This document shows, in pieces, positions 8,047-17,957 of a stretch of 64,000 nt of DNA. Position numbers and translations under genes: made by a program. How positions within the stretch are numbered: the first letter of the stretch is position 1; the number at the start of each line of letters is the position of its first letter. The DNA comes from Streptomyces koelreuteriae (GTDB lineage Bacteria > Actinomycetota > Actinomycetes > Streptomycetales > Streptomycetaceae), in NCBI RefSeq assembly GCF_018604545.1, contig NZ_CP075896.1, positions 186,001 through 250,000 on the forward strand. Direction: 5' to 3'. Below the pieces are notes generated by a model. The model worked only from the letters and a program-made list of their open reading frames with translations. It was not told where the DNA came from and did not search any database.

Positions 8047-9321
8047 ATGTCCACGGCTGCCCCGCGCTCATCGCCCCAGGCCACAGCGGTCCCACGAGAC
8101 CGCGGTGACGCCTGTCCGGGGACGCTGCGGCTGCACGCGGCGGACGACGGAGCGCTGGCTCGCGTCCGGATTCCCGGTGGTGTGCTGACCGTTGCGCAGG
8201 CGGAGACGCTCGGGGACGTGGCGGTGCGGCTGGGCGACGGCGACCTGCATCTGACCTCGCGCGGCAACGCGCAACTGCGGGGTCTGCCCGGTGGATGCGC
8301 CGGGGAGCTGGCCGAGTCGCTGGACGCGGCCGGGCTGCTGCCCTCGCACGGGCACGAGCGGGTGCGCAACATCGTGGCCTCGCCGCTGTCCGGTCTCGAC
8401 GGGCGGGGCTTTCTGGACGTACGCCCCTGGCTGACGGCCCTGGACGCGGCGCTGTGCGCGAGCGAGGCGGCGCGGGCCCTGTCGGGACGTTTCCTGTTCG
8501 CGCTCGACGACGGACGCGGCGACGTGGCCGGACTCGATGCCGATGTGACGGTACGGGCGACGGCGGACGGCGGCGCGGAACTCACGCTCGGAGCGGCCGG
8601 ACAAGCGCTGCGCGTCGGTGCCGAGGAAGCGGCCCGGGCCGCGCTGGCGGCCGCGGAAACCTTCCTGGAGGCGGCGCGAACGAGCGGGGACCGCGTCTGG
8701 CGCGTTGATGAACTGTCCCTCTCCGGCGACGAGTTGCTCGACGCGGTCGGCCGACGGCTGCGGGCCGAGGGCATCCGTCACGAGCGGCGGGACCGGGAGA
8801 CCGTCCGCACGGCCGGACCGCCCCCGGGAGTCCTAGGCACCGCGCTCTCCGTGCACGTACCTCTGGGACGCCTCTCGGCACACCAGTGGCGGGAACTGAC
8901 CCGCGTCGCCGCCGGTGAGCTGCGTCTCACCCCGTGGCGCGGTGTGGTTCTTCCCACACACGGGACGGACCCGGACGTATCCCTCGCCCGCCTCGCGGCC
9001 ACCGGCCTGGTCACCGGCCCAGGTGACCCCTGGCTCCGTGTCGGTGCCTGTATCGGCAGCCCCGGATGCGCCAAGTCGCGGGCGGACGTACGGGCCGACG
9101 CGGCCGAGGCCCTCGACACGATCGAGCCGGGCGGCCTCCCCTTGTACTGGTCCGGGTGCGAACGCCGCTGCGGGCACCCCCGGGGCGACCGCGTCGACGT
9201 GGTCGCCGCCCCGGGAGGCGGCTATCTGCTCTCCACCGCGGTGAGCGGCCAGGAACCCCGGACCGCCTCGATGGACGTCCCCGCCCGGCTCGCCACCGCC
9301 CTGGCGGCGATCACCTCATGA
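8047..9321 (+). CDS. cobG: CobG, precorrin-3B synthase
   Basis: CobG is the oxygen-dependent monooxygenase of aerobic corrin synthesis, converting precorrin-3A to precorrin-3B. It is a sulfite/nitrite-reductase-fold protein of 424 residues with the 4Fe-4S/sirohaem-type cysteine set Cys335, Cys341 (CIGSPGC) and Cys371, Cys375 (CERRC). It opens the cobG-cobH-cobIJ operon and overlaps cobH by 4 nt. I chose the ATG at 8047; an upstream in-frame ATG at 8026 exists. A TATGCT hexamer ends 8 nt before 8047, so a leaderless transcript is conceivable. Presence of CobG marks the aerobic route. Confidence 0.9.
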   Translation: MSTAAPRSSPQATAVPRDRGDACPGTLRLHAADDGALARVRIPGGVLTVAQAETLGDVAVRLGDGDLHLTSRGNAQLRGLPGGCAGELAESLDAAGLLPSHGHERVRNIVASPLSGLDGRGFLDVRPWLTALDAALCASEAARALSGRFLFALDDGRGDVAGLDADVTVRATADGGAELTLGAAGQALRVGAEEAARAALAAAETFLEAARTSGDRVWRVDELSLSGDELLDAVGRRLRAEGIRHERRDRETVRTAGPPPGVLGTALSVHVPLGRLSAHQWRELTRVAAGELRLTPWRGVVLPTHGTDPDVSLARLAATGLVTGPGDPWLRVGACIGSPGCAKSRADVRADAAEALDTIEPGGLPLYWSGCERRCGHPRGDRVDVVAAPGGGYLLSTAVSGQEPRTASMDVPARLATALAAITS

Positions 9322-9998
9322 CCCCTACGACGACCACGACGACCGAGAGCAGCGAGAAGAGCACCGTGACCACCTACGACTACGAGAAGGACGGCCCGGC
9401 CATCTACCGCCAGTCCTTCGCCACGATCCGCGCGGAGGCGGACCTCGCGGCCCTGCCCGCCGATGTCAGCCAGGTCACGGTCCGGATGATCCACGCCTGC
9501 GGGATGGTCGACCTCGTACGGGACCTGGCCTACTCCCCGGCCGTCGTCGCCCGCGCCCGCGAGGCGCTGCGGGCCGGGGCGCCCATCTTCACCGATGTGC
9601 AGATGGTGGCCAGCGGTGTGACGCGCAAGCGGCTGCCCGCCGACAACGACGTGCTGTGCACGCTCTCCGACCCGTCCGTGCCGGAGCTGGCGGCGAAGCT
9701 CGGCACGACGCGCAGCGCCGCCGCGATGGAGCTGTGGCGGGACCGGCTGGAGGGCTCGGTGGTCGCCGTCGGCAACGCGCCCACCGCCCTGTTCCGGCTG
9801 CTGGAGATGATCGACGAGGGCGCGCCCCGGCCGGCCGCCGTCATCGGTGTCCCGGTCGGTTTCGTCGGGGCCGCCGAGTCCAAGGACGCTCTGGCCGCGC
9901 ACCCGTCGGGTCTGGAGCACCTGGTCGTGCGCGGCCGTCGCGGGGGCAGCGCCATCGCCGCCGCCGCGCTCAACGCGATCGCGAGTGAGGAAGAGTGA
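9318..9998 (+). CDS. cobH: CobH, precorrin-8X methylmutase
   Basis: CobH moves the C11 methyl group to C12, producing hydrogenobyrinic acid. The body of the protein ([47 protein letters not shown]) is standard for the family, including the active-site His of RMIHACGM. The ATG at 9318 overlaps the cobG stop (ATGA); the Thr/Ser-rich first 16 residues are atypical, so a GTG at 9367 is an alternative start. It overlaps cobIJ by 4 nt. Length is 226 residues from the first start. Confidence 0.93.
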   Translation: MTPTTTTTTESSEKSTVTTYDYEKDGPAIYRQSFATIRAEADLAALPADVSQVTVRMIHACGMVDLVRDLAYSPAVVARAREALRAGAPIFTDVQMVASGVTRKRLPADNDVLCTLSDPSVPELAAKLGTTRSAAAMELWRDRLEGSVVAVGNAPTALFRLLEMIDEGAPRPAAVIGVPVGFVGAAESKDALAAHPSGLEHLVVRGRRGGSAIAAAALNAIASEEE

Positions 9999-11485
9999 GC
10001 GGGAAGCTGTACGGGGTGGGGCTCGGCCCCGGTGACCCGTCCCTGATGACCGTACGGGCCGTGGAGGCCATCGCCGAGGCGGACGTGATCGCGTACCACA
10101 GTGCGCGGCACGGTCGTTCCATCGCGCGCTCGATCGCGGCGAAGCACATCCGCGCCGACCACATCGAGGAGCGGCTGGTCTACCCGGTCACGACCGAGAC
10201 CACCGACCATCCCGGCGGTTACAAGGGCGCGATGGAGGAGTTCTACACCGAGGCGTCGGCCCGGCTCGCCGCGCATCTGGACGCGGGACGGACGGTCGCG
10301 GTCCTCGCCGAGGGCGATCCGCTCTTCTACGGCTCCTACATGCACATGCACAAGCGGCTGGTCGACCGCTACGACACCGAGGTCATCCCCGGCGTCACGT
10401 CCGTGTCCGCCGCCGCGGCCCGGCTGGGCACGCCGCTCGCCGAGGGCGAGGAGGTGCTGACGATCCTGCCGGGCACGCTGCCCGAGGAGGAGCTGACCGC
10501 ACGGCTCGCCGCGACGGACGTGGCCGTGGTGATGAAGCTGGGGCGGACCTTCACCAAGGTGCGCGGCGCGCTGGAGAGTTCGGGGCGGCTCGGCGAGGCC
10601 CGCTATGTCGAGCGGGCCACCATGCCCGGGGAGCGGCTCGCCGAACTGGCGGACGTGGATCCGGAGTCGGTGCCGTACTTCTCGGTGGCCGTGCTGCCGA
10701 GCCAGGTCGACGCCGAGCGGCCCGAGGCCCGGGAGCGGGGCGAGGTCGTCGTGGTCGGGACCGGGCCGGCCGGTCCACTGTGGCTGACGCCCGAGACGCG
10801 GGGCGCGCTGGCCGCCGCCGACGACCTGGTCGGCTACACCACCTATCTGGACCGGGTGCCGCGGCGGGCGGGTCAGGTCCGGCACGGCTCGGACAACCGG
10901 GTGGAGTCGGAGCGCGCCGAGTTCGCCCTCGATCTGGCCCGGCGCGGGCGGCGGGTCGCGGTCGTCTCCGGCGGCGACCCGGGCGTCTTCGCCATGGCGA
11001 CGGCCGTGCTGGAGGTCGCGTCGCAGAAGGAGTACGCGGACGTCGGGGTGCGGGTGCTGCCGGGGGTGACCGCCGCCAACGCCGCGGCGGCCCGCGCGGG
11101 CGCCCCGCTCGGGCACGACTACGCCACGATCTCCCTCTCCGACCGGCTGAAGCCCTGGGAGGTCGTCGAGGAACGGCTGCGGGCGGCGGCCTCGGCGGAT
11201 CTGGTGCTCGCCCTGTACAACCCCGGTTCCCGCAGCCGCACCTGGCAGGTGGGCAAGGCCCGTGAGCTGCTGCTGGAGCACCGCGCACCGGACACCCCGG
11301 TGGTGGTGGCACGGGACGTGGGCGGCTCCGGTGAGCGGGTCCGCATCGTGCGGCTGGCCGATCTGGACCCGGCCGAGGTCGACATGCGCACGATCCTGCT
11401 GGTCGGGTCCTCGCAGACGCGGGCCGTCCGGCGCGGGGACGGCGAGGAGATCGTCTGGACTCCGCGCCGGTATCCGGAGGCGTAG
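9995..11485 (+). CDS. cobIJ: CobIJ fusion: precorrin-2 C20- and precorrin-3B C17-methyltransferase
   Basis: Two SAM-dependent tetrapyrrole methylases are fused in one chain of 496 residues. Residues about 1-240 are CobI ([24 protein letters not shown]), and about 246-490 are CobJ ([40 protein letters not shown]). They act on either side of the CobG step encoded by the same operon. Translation begins at a GTG overlapping the cobH stop. This fusion is common in actinobacteria. The gene converges on the Ni/Co permease with only 16 bp between stops. Confidence 0.95.
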   Translation: MSGKLYGVGLGPGDPSLMTVRAVEAIAEADVIAYHSARHGRSIARSIAAKHIRADHIEERLVYPVTTETTDHPGGYKGAMEEFYTEASARLAAHLDAGRTVAVLAEGDPLFYGSYMHMHKRLVDRYDTEVIPGVTSVSAAAARLGTPLAEGEEVLTILPGTLPEEELTARLAATDVAVVMKLGRTFTKVRGALESSGRLGEARYVERATMPGERLAELADVDPESVPYFSVAVLPSQVDAERPEARERGEVVVVGTGPAGPLWLTPETRGALAAADDLVGYTTYLDRVPRRAGQVRHGSDNRVESERAEFALDLARRGRRVAVVSGGDPGVFAMATAVLEVASQKEYADVGVRVLPGVTAANAAAARAGAPLGHDYATISLSDRLKPWEVVEERLRAAASADLVLALYNPGSRSRTWQVGKARELLLEHRAPDTPVVVARDVGGSGERVRIVRLADLDPAEVDMRTILLVGSSQTRAVRRGDGEEIVWTPRRYPEA

Positions 11486-11501
11486 GCGGGTGCGGCCCGG
11501 T

Positions 11502-12650
11502 TCAGCTCTCCTCGGCCACCGAAGCGGCGGCCGGGGAGGCGGCCGGGGCGGGCCGGGCCAGGCCCCGCGTCCACTTCTCCTCGATCCGGCCGACCTTCCA
11601 CACCAGCAGGGCCACCGCCCAGGTGAGGACGAACAGCCCGACGACGACGTAGCCGATGATGTTCAGGTCGAGGCCGGACACCCAGTCCCAGAACGGGCCG
11701 TGCAGATCCGCCTGCTCGGCGATCAGGCCGAGCAGTTCGACGGTGCCGATGAGCAGCGCCACGGCGACGGACAGGCCGGTGACGGTGAGGTTGTAGTAGA
11801 CCTTGCGCACCGGCTTGGAGAAGGCCCAGCCGTAGGCGAAGTTCATGAACGTCCCGTCGATGGTGTCGAGCAGGGACATACCGGCCGCGAACAGGACCGG
11901 CAGGCACAGGATCGCGTACCAGGGCAGGCCGGAGGCGGCGCCCGAACCGGCGAGGACCAGCAGGGCGATCTCCGTCGCGGTGTCGAAGCCGAGGCCGAAG
12001 AGCAGGCCCAGGGGGTACATCTGCCACGGCTTGGTGATCGACTTCATCAGACGGCCCAGGAGCCGGTTCATGAAGCCGCGCTTGTCGAGCTGTTCCTCCA
12101 GGGCGGCCTCGTCGAAGTGGCCGGTGCGCATCCGGCGGAAGACCTTCCAGATGCCCGCCATGATCACGATGTTGATGATCGCGATGAGGTAGAGGAAGGT
12201 TCCCGAGACGGTCGTGCCGATCCAGCCGGTGACGCTGTGCAGTGCGGAGTCGTCGTCGGCGACCGGCCCGGACAGTGCCTTGACGCCGACGGAGAGCAGG
12301 AAGGCCAGCGCGAACACGATGCTCGAGTGGCCCAGCGAGAACCAGAAGCCGACCGACAGCGGGCGCTGCCCCTCGCTCATCAGCTTCCGGGTGGTGTTGT
12401 CGATCGCCGCGATGTGGTCGGCGTCGAAGGCGTGACGCAGACCGAGGGTGTAGGCCGTGACGCCGATGCCGATCCCGAACGTCCTCTCCCCCAAGGTGTA
12501 GTGCTCCGGGGCGACGATCACGACGAGCGTGAACCAGCCGACGAGGTGCAGGGCCAGGATGAACGCGGCCATCCCGCCGACGCTCGCCCACTCCTTCCGG
12601 GTCATCGACGTGCGGATGCGGTGCCGGGCGGAGCCGGGAGCGGTGGTCAT
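11502..12650 (-). CDS. Nickel/cobalt permease, HoxN/NixA (NiCoT) family
   Basis: A 382-residue inner-membrane protein with about eight helices. It carries the NiCoT signature RHAFDADHI at residues 72-80 and a second conserved stretch, LGFDTATE. NiCoT permeases import Co2+ or Ni2+ at high affinity; preference cannot be read reliably from sequence. The surroundings (B12 genes) suggest cobalt, while a degenerate Nur-like box upstream (12709-12725) would fit nickel. The start ATG at 12648-12650 begins MTTAPGSARH. It stands alone on the minus strand. Confidence 0.92.
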   Translation of the reverse strand: MTTAPGSARHRIRTSMTRKEWASVGGMAAFILALHLVGWFTLVVIVAPEHYTLGERTFGIGIGVTAYTLGLRHAFDADHIAAIDNTTRKLMSEGQRPLSVGFWFSLGHSSIVFALAFLLSVGVKALSGPVADDDSALHSVTGWIGTTVSGTFLYLIAIINIVIMAGIWKVFRRMRTGHFDEAALEEQLDKRGFMNRLLGRLMKSITKPWQMYPLGLLFGLGFDTATEIALLVLAGSGAASGLPWYAILCLPVLFAAGMSLLDTIDGTFMNFAYGWAFSKPVRKVYYNLTVTGLSVAVALLIGTVELLGLIAEQADLHGPFWDWVSGLDLNIIGYVVVGLFVLTWAVALLVWKVGRIEEKWTRGLARPAPAASPAAASVAEES

Positions 12651-12708
12651 GGGGGCGCAGGCCTCACGGGTCGAGGAACGGCTGTTCTCAGCCGCGCTCA
12701 CAAGGCTT

Positions 12709-12725
12709 CTGCGTGTTCCTTGCAG
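12709..12725 (-). promoter_or_regulatory. Weak Nur-like dyad upstream of the Ni/Co permease
   Basis: CTGCG-N7-TGCAG matches the sodF and cobL/tsaD elements in arrangement, with mismatches in the outer bases. A second dyad, CTTG-N6-CAAG, partly overlaps. It lies about 60 bp before the permease start, a plausible operator position. Confidence 0.25.
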
Positions 12726-12760
12726 GTACAAGCCAGGTGTGGCAAAGCCCCCGTCAGGTT

Positions 12761-13525
12761 TCAGCCAGTAGTCGGGAAAGCCCGCCCGTGCGGGAGTTCC
12801 CTGATCCACCGGGCCGCCTCTTCCGGACCGGCCACGGCCGGCACCTGTTCGGGAACGGGCGGCCGGCGGACCACGACCACGGGCACTCCCGCCTCCCGCG
12901 CGGCCGTGAGTTTGGGCGCGGTGGCGGCTCCGCCGCTGTCCTTCGTGACCAGGACGTCGATGCGGTGGCGGTGCAGGAGTTCGCGTTCCGCGTCGAGGGT
13001 GAAGGGGCCTCGGTCGAGGAGCACCTCCATGCGGGCGGGGTACGGGGACTCGGGCGCGTCCACGGAGCGTACGAGGAACCACAGGGCGTCCAGACCGGCG
13101 AACGCGGCCAGGCCCATGCGTCCGGTGGTGAGGAACACCCGGCTGCCGAGGGCGGGCAGCAGCGCCGCGGCCTCCTCCAGGGAGCCGGCCTCGTGCCAGT
13201 CGTCGCCCTCGACCGGGACCCAGCCGGGGCGCCGCACCGCGAGCAGGGGAACATGGGCGGTGGCGGCGGCACGTGCCGCGTGGAAACCGATCGTCCCGGC
13301 GAAAGGATGGGTGGCGTCGATGAGTGCGTTCACCCGGTGCTCGACGAGCCACGCGGTCAGCCCCTCCACTCCCCCGAAGCCTCCGATCCGGACCTCGCCC
13401 GGAGGCAGCCGGGGTCCGGCCACCCGCCCGGCGAGAGAACTGGTCACGGTCAGGCCGGGTGTGCCGTCAAGCAGTTCGGCGAGACGGCGGGCTTCGGTGG
13501 TCCCGCCCAGAATCAGTACGTGCAT
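12761..13525 (-). CDS. cobK: CobK, (cobalt-)precorrin-6A reductase
   Basis: CobK reduces the macrocycle of precorrin-6A with NADPH. The 254-residue protein opens with the nucleotide-binding stretch MHVLILGGTTEARRLAELL and contains DATHPFAG and VTKDSGGAAT, all typical. The ATG at 13523-13525 lies only 18 bp from the divergent cbiD start. No strong ribosome site is visible in that gap on either strand, so leaderless transcripts are possible. Confidence 0.95.
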   Translation of the reverse strand: MHVLILGGTTEARRLAELLDGTPGLTVTSSLAGRVAGPRLPPGEVRIGGFGGVEGLTAWLVEHRVNALIDATHPFAGTIGFHAARAAATAHVPLLAVRRPGWVPVEGDDWHEAGSLEEAAALLPALGSRVFLTTGRMGLAAFAGLDALWFLVRSVDAPESPYPARMEVLLDRGPFTLDAERELLHRHRIDVLVTKDSGGAATAPKLTAAREAGVPVVVVRRPPVPEQVPAVAGPEEAARWIRELPHGRAFPTTG

Positions 13526-13543
13526 GGAAGTCCAGGTCCGTTC

Positions 13544-14662
13544 ATGAGCAGCGAAGTGAAGGGTGGCCGCAGGGCCCAGCTGGAGCACACCGGCCTGCGG
13601 CACGGGTGGACCACGGGCGCCTGTGCGACAGCGGCCACGACGGCCGCGTACACGGCACTGCTGACCGGGGAGTACCCCGACCCGGTGACGATCACCCTGC
13701 CCAAGGGGCAGACCCCGTCGTTCGCGCTGGCGGCCGAGGAACTGGGCGACGGATCCGCGATGGCGGGCGTCGTCAAGGACGCGGGCGACGACCCGGACGT
13801 CACGCACGGCGCGCTGATCCGGGCCACGGTACGGCGGCTGCCCGCCGGGGCCGGGGTGGTCTTCAGGGCGGGGCCCGGGGTCGGGACGATCACCCGCCCC
13901 GGTCTGCCGCTGCCCGTCGGCGAACCCGCCGTGAACCCCGTCCCCCGGCGGCTGATGCGCGAGCACGTGGCCGAGGTCGCCGCCCGCCACGGTGGCACCG
14001 GCGACGTCGAGATCACCGTCTCCGTCGACCACGGCGAGGAGATCGCCCGCTCCACCTGGAACCCGCGCCTCGGCATCCTGGGCGGCCTGTCCATCCTCGG
14101 CACCACCGGGATCGTGGTGCCGTACTCCTGCTCGGCGTGGATCGACTCCATCCGCCGGGGCGTGGACGTGGCGCGGGCGGCGGGCCGTACGCATGTCGCC
14201 GGGTGCACCGGGTCGACGTCGGAGAAGACGGTCGTCGCCGAGTACGGGCTGCCCGAGGACGCGCTGCTCGACATGGGCGACTTCGCGGGCGCCGTGCTGA
14301 AGTACATCCGCCGCCACCCCGTCGACCGGCTGACGATCTGCGGTGGCTTCGCCAAGCTGTCCAAGCTCGCCGCCAGCCATCTCGACCTGCACTCCGCCCG
14401 CTCCCAGGTCGACAAGGGCTTCCTCGCCGAACTGGCCGGGCAGGGCGGCGCGGACGAGGCCTTGCGCGCCGAGGTGGCCGGGGCCAACACCGGGCTGGCC
14501 GCGCTCCAGTTGTGCATGGCCGCCGGGGTGCCGCTCGGTGACCTGGTCGCCAGGACGGCTCGTGACGAGGCGCTGGCCGTGCTGCGGGGTGCGCCGGTCA
14601 CCGTCGACGTGATCTGCATCGACCGGGCTGGCACGGTGGTGGGGCGCAGCTCCGTGGCCTGA
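13544..14662 (+). CDS. cbiD: CbiD, cobalt-precorrin-5B C1-methyltransferase
   Basis: CbiD methylates C1 of the ring. The 372 residues include HGWTTGACATAATTAAY, GGLSILGTTGIV and ICGGFAKLSKLA, diagnostic of the family. It is usually the anaerobic-route counterpart of CobF, yet it sits among aerobic-route genes (cobG, cobN) and no cobF is visible here. The start ATG gives MSSEVKGG; a frame extends further left but that part overlaps cobK on the other strand. It converges on cobM with a 34-bp gap. Confidence 0.95.
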   Translation: MSSEVKGGRRAQLEHTGLRHGWTTGACATAATTAAYTALLTGEYPDPVTITLPKGQTPSFALAAEELGDGSAMAGVVKDAGDDPDVTHGALIRATVRRLPAGAGVVFRAGPGVGTITRPGLPLPVGEPAVNPVPRRLMREHVAEVAARHGGTGDVEITVSVDHGEEIARSTWNPRLGILGGLSILGTTGIVVPYSCSAWIDSIRRGVDVARAAGRTHVAGCTGSTSEKTVVAEYGLPEDALLDMGDFAGAVLKYIRRHPVDRLTICGGFAKLSKLAASHLDLHSARSQVDKGFLAELAGQGGADEALRAEVAGANTGLAALQLCMAAGVPLGDLVARTARDEALAVLRGAPVTVDVICIDRAGTVVGRSSVA

Positions 14663-14696
14663 GGGCCCCTGCGCCGCCGGTGCGTTGCCGAGCCGC

Positions 14697-15446
14697 TCAG
14701 CACACGTGACGCTCCCGCTCCGCCGAGTAGAGGTGGCTGTCCCGGAACCCCTCCGCCCCCAGCGTCCGACCGACGATGATCACGGCCGTGCGCAGCACAC
14801 CGGCCTCCTTGGTCTTGGCGGCGATCTCGTCGAGGGTGCCGCGGATGATCACCTCGTCGGGGCGGGAGGCGTAGGCGACGACCGCGGCCGGGCAGTCGGC
14901 GCCGTAGTGCGGGAGGAGTTCGTCGACGACGCGGTCCACATAGCCGGCGGCCAGGTGCAGCACGATCAGCGCGCCGCTGCGGCCGAGGGTGGCCAGGTCC
15001 TCCCCGTCGGGCATGGCGGTGGCGCGCTGGGCGACCCTGGTGAGGATCACGGTCTGGCCGACGGTCGGCACGGTCAGCTCACGCTTCAGGGACGCCGCCG
15101 CGGCGGCGAAGGCCGGGACTCCGGGGACCACTTCGTAGGGCACCCCGGCCGCGTCAAGGCGGCGCATCTGCTCGGCGACCGCGCTGAACACCGACGGGTC
15201 CCCGGAGTGCAGCCGCGCCACGTCGTGTCCCTGCTCGTGGGCGCGGACCAGCTCGGCGGTGATCTCGTCCAGGGTGAGCTGCGCGGTGTCCACCAGGCGT
15301 GCGTCCGGCGGGCATTCGGCCAGCAGTTCGCGCGGGACCAGGCTGCCCGCGTAGAGGCAGACCCGGCAGGCGCCGAGGGTGCGGGCGCCGCGCACGGTGA
15401 TCAGATCGGCGGCACCGGGTCCGGCGCCGATGAAGTACACGGTCAT
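14697..15446 (-). CDS. cobM: CobM, precorrin-4 C11-methyltransferase
   Basis: A SAM-dependent tetrapyrrole methylase of 249 residues that methylates C11. Family motifs are FIGAGPGAADLITVRG, LYAGSLVP, RLHSGDPSVF and the Ala-rich PGVPAFAAAAA stretch. The start ATG overlaps the cobL stop (ATGA), so cobL and cobM form a coupled two-gene operon. It is transcribed from the divergent promoter shared with the tsaD paralogue. Confidence 0.95.
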   Translation of the reverse strand: MTVYFIGAGPGAADLITVRGARTLGACRVCLYAGSLVPRELLAECPPDARLVDTAQLTLDEITAELVRAHEQGHDVARLHSGDPSVFSAVAEQMRRLDAAGVPYEVVPGVPAFAAAAASLKRELTVPTVGQTVILTRVAQRATAMPDGEDLATLGRSGALIVLHLAAGYVDRVVDELLPHYGADCPAAVVAYASRPDEVIIRGTLDEIAAKTKEAGVLRTAVIIVGRTLGAEGFRDSHLYSAERERHVC

Positions 15447-16714
15447 CTGTTGGCTCCCGAAGGGGTGTCGACGGTCTTCTGTACGGCCCACTGGGTCACC
15501 GGCATCGCCTGCCGCCAGCCGGTGAAGCCGCCCACGGGCACGGCGTGCGCCACCGCGAGCCGCACCAGCTCGCCGCCATGACGACGGCGGGCGTCGGCGA
15601 GGAGCGCCTCCGACTCCAGTGTCACGGTGTTGGCGACCAGCCGCCCACCGGCCGGCAGGGCCTCCCAGCAGGCGTCGAGGAGACCGGGGGCGGTGAGGCC
15701 GCCGCCGACGAACACGGCGTCGGGGGCGGGCAGTTCGGCCAGGGCGGCGGGCGCGGCACCGGTGACGACCCGCAGGCCGGGCACGCCGAGGCGCTCGGCG
15801 TTGCGGGTGATGCGCGCGGCGCGCACCGGGTCGCGCTCGATCGTGATCGCGCGGCACGAGGGGTGGGTGCGCATCCACTCGATGGCGATCGAGCCCGAGC
15901 CGCCGCCGATGTCCCACAGCAGTTCCCCGGGCGCGGGGGCGAGTGTGCTGAGCGTGACGGCGCGGATGTGCCGCTTGGTGAGCTGCCCGTCGTGCTCGTA
16001 GGCGTCGTCCGGGAGGCCGGGCACGGCGCCGAGGCGCGGGGCGTCCGGGGCGCGGTGGCAGGTGACGGCGACGATGTTGAGGGGGTCGCCGGGGGGCCGC
16101 TCGTCCGGCCAGTCGTCCGCGGTGGCCTCAGTGGTCGTGTGCTCCTTCGCGCCGCCGAGTTGTTCCAGGACCCGCATGCGGCTCGCGCCGAATCCCCGGT
16201 CCCGCAGCAGGGCGGCGACCTCGCCGGGTGTGCCGGCGCCCGCGCTGAGGACGAGGAGCCGCCGACCGTCGTGCAGGGCGGCGGCGAGACGGGCGGCGGG
16301 ACGGCCGACGAGCGTGACGACCTCGACGTCCTCCAAGGGCCAGCCGAGGCGGGCGGCGGCGTAGGAGACGGAGGAGGGGTGGGGCAGGACGCGCAGGGCG
16401 CCCGCTTCCCCGATCTCCTCGGCGAGGGCTCGGCCGATGCCGTAGAACATGGGGTCCCCGCTGGCCAGTACGGCGATCCGGCGGCCGGCGTGTGCCGCGA
16501 GCAGGCCGGGCACGGCGGGGCGCAGGGGCGAGGGCCAGGCGATCCGCTCCCCGGCGCAGCGTGGGGGCAGCAGGTCGAGCTGGCGCGGGCCGCCGATCAG
16601 GACCTCGGCCTCGCTCAGCGCGGCCCGGGAGGTGTCGGTCAGGCCTTCCCAGCCGTCGGCCCCGATCCCGACGACGGTCACGGCGGCGGTAGGTGCGGGA
16701 CGTGCGGGGTTCAC
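15443..16714 (-). CDS. cobL: CobL (CbiE-CbiT fusion), precorrin-6B C5,15-methyltransferase/decarboxylase
   Basis: This bifunctional enzyme methylates C5 and C15 and removes the acetate carboxyl on ring C. Residues about 1-205 form the CbiE half (VTVVGIGADGWEGL, LASGDPMFYGIG) and about 225-400 the CbiT half with the SAM loop DIGGGSG at 268-274. The 423-residue length matches the fused form. Translation starts at GTG (16712-16714). A Nur-like dyad lies about 110 bp upstream, and no cobalamin riboswitch is seen in this leader. Confidence 0.95.
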   Translation of the reverse strand: MNPARPAPTAAVTVVGIGADGWEGLTDTSRAALSEAEVLIGGPRQLDLLPPRCAGERIAWPSPLRPAVPGLLAAHAGRRIAVLASGDPMFYGIGRALAEEIGEAGALRVLPHPSSVSYAAARLGWPLEDVEVVTLVGRPAARLAAALHDGRRLLVLSAGAGTPGEVAALLRDRGFGASRMRVLEQLGGAKEHTTTEATADDWPDERPPGDPLNIVAVTCHRAPDAPRLGAVPGLPDDAYEHDGQLTKRHIRAVTLSTLAPAPGELLWDIGGGSGSIAIEWMRTHPSCRAITIERDPVRAARITRNAERLGVPGLRVVTGAAPAALAELPAPDAVFVGGGLTAPGLLDACWEALPAGGRLVANTVTLESEALLADARRRHGGELVRLAVAHAVPVGGFTGWRQAMPVTQWAVQKTVDTPSGANR

Positions 16715-16820
16715 TGCGCGGTACCTCGGGATTCGGGGGCAGCTCTCATGGGGCGACAGAAGCGCACTCTACTGGGCGCCGACCAGCACACCTTTGCTCG
16801 GGTACACCTCCCGCGGGGCT

Positions 16821-16841
16821 TATTGCACACTCCTTGCAATA
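16821..16841. promoter_or_regulatory. Perfect Nur-like dyad between cobL and the tsaD paralogue
   Basis: TATTGCA-N7-TGCAATA is a perfect 7-bp inverted repeat in the 193-bp divergent region. A further TTGCA copy follows at 16851. The left half and the N7 spacing match the element in front of sodF. Fur-family metal regulators bind dyads of this kind, and its position lets one protein govern both cobLM and tsaD-GNAT. Apart from a possible TAGAGT -10 for cobL near 16770, nothing else is evident in the gap. Confidence 0.5.
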
Positions 16842-16907
16842 GCCTGTTCCTTGCAGAACTGAGCCGCGGAACCGGGTCGCGGAACTGAGGTCGTGGGAAG
16901 GGTGGGC

Positions 16908-17957
16908 ATGGGCTCTGGGATCGTGCTGGGCATCGAGTCGTCGTGTGACGAGACCGGGGCGGGGCTGGTCCGGGACGGGCGGCTGCTGGGCCATGCGCTG
17001 GCGTCGAGCATGGACGAGCACGCCCGCTTCGGCGGTGTCGTCCCCGAGATCGCCGCCCGCGCGCATGTGCACGCCCTGCGGCCGGTGATCCAGCGGGCCT
17101 TGGACGACGCGGGCCTGCGGCTGTCCGACATCGGCGCCGTCGCCGTGACCACCGGGCCGGGCCTGTCGGGCGCGCTCCAGGTCGGCCTCGCCGGGGCGAA
17201 GGGCATGGCGTACGCGCTCGGTGTCCCGCTGTACGGCGTGCACCATCTGGCCGGCCATGTCGCCGCCGACACCCTGGAGCACGGCCCGCTGCCCGATCCC
17301 TGCATGGTGCTGATCGTCTCCGGCGGCCACACCTCTCTGCTGCTCGTCCGTGACCTGGTCCGCGACCCGATCCTGCACCTCGGCGACACGCTCGACGACG
17401 CGGCCGGTGAGTGCTTCGACAAGGTCGCGCGGGTCTTCGGACTGCCGTACCCGGGCGGTCCGGCCATCGACCGGACAGCGCGCGCGGGGGATCCGCGCGC
17501 TGTCCCCTTTCCCCGCCCGCTGCCCGGGTCGTACGACTTCTCCTTCTCGGGGCTGAAGACGGCCGCCGCACGCTGGGCCGAGGGCCACGCGGGCCGGGAG
17601 CTGCCGGTGGCCGACGGGGCTGCCTCGCTCCAGGAGGCGATCGCGGACGTACTGACTCGCAAGGCGGTCGCGGCCTGCGCCGAGCACGGTGTCGGCACGC
17701 TCGTCGTCGTGGGCGGGGTCGCCGCGAACTCGCGGGTGCGGTCGCTGGCCGAGGAACGCTGCCGGGCCGCCGGCATCGAACTGCGCGTGCCGCCGCTGAG
17801 GCTGTGCACGGACAACGGCGCGATGATCGCCGCCGTCGGCGACCTCCTCGTACGCTCCGGGGCCGAACCGGCGGCGCTGAACCTGTCGATCGACCCGTCG
17901 GCGCCGCTGGAGTACGCCGCGCTGCACCCGGGGGCCGCTCTGGCGGGTGCGGCCTGA
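16908..17957 (+). CDS. TsaD/Gcp-family protein, putative metal-regulated tsaD paralogue
   Basis: TsaD transfers threonylcarbamoyl to A37 of tRNAs reading ANN codons, in a complex with TsaB and TsaE. The 349 residues keep every hallmark: [19 protein letters not shown], the metal ligands His113 and His117 (HHLAGH), [35 protein letters not shown] and CTDNGAMIA. The active and metal sites therefore look intact. It does not sit with tsaB, tsaE, rimI or chaperonin genes as housekeeping tsaD usually does, but behind a Nur-like operator and divergent from cobL. I infer an extra, metal-controlled copy; if no other tsaD exists in the genome it is simply tsaD. The start ATG follows GGAAGG. Confidence 0.88.
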   Translation: MGSGIVLGIESSCDETGAGLVRDGRLLGHALASSMDEHARFGGVVPEIAARAHVHALRPVIQRALDDAGLRLSDIGAVAVTTGPGLSGALQVGLAGAKGMAYALGVPLYGVHHLAGHVAADTLEHGPLPDPCMVLIVSGGHTSLLLVRDLVRDPILHLGDTLDDAAGECFDKVARVFGLPYPGGPAIDRTARAGDPRAVPFPRPLPGSYDFSFSGLKTAAARWAEGHAGRELPVADGAASLQEAIADVLTRKAVAACAEHGVGTLVVVGGVAANSRVRSLAEERCRAAGIELRVPPLRLCTDNGAMIAAVGDLLVRSGAEPAALNLSIDPSAPLEYAALHPGAALAGAA

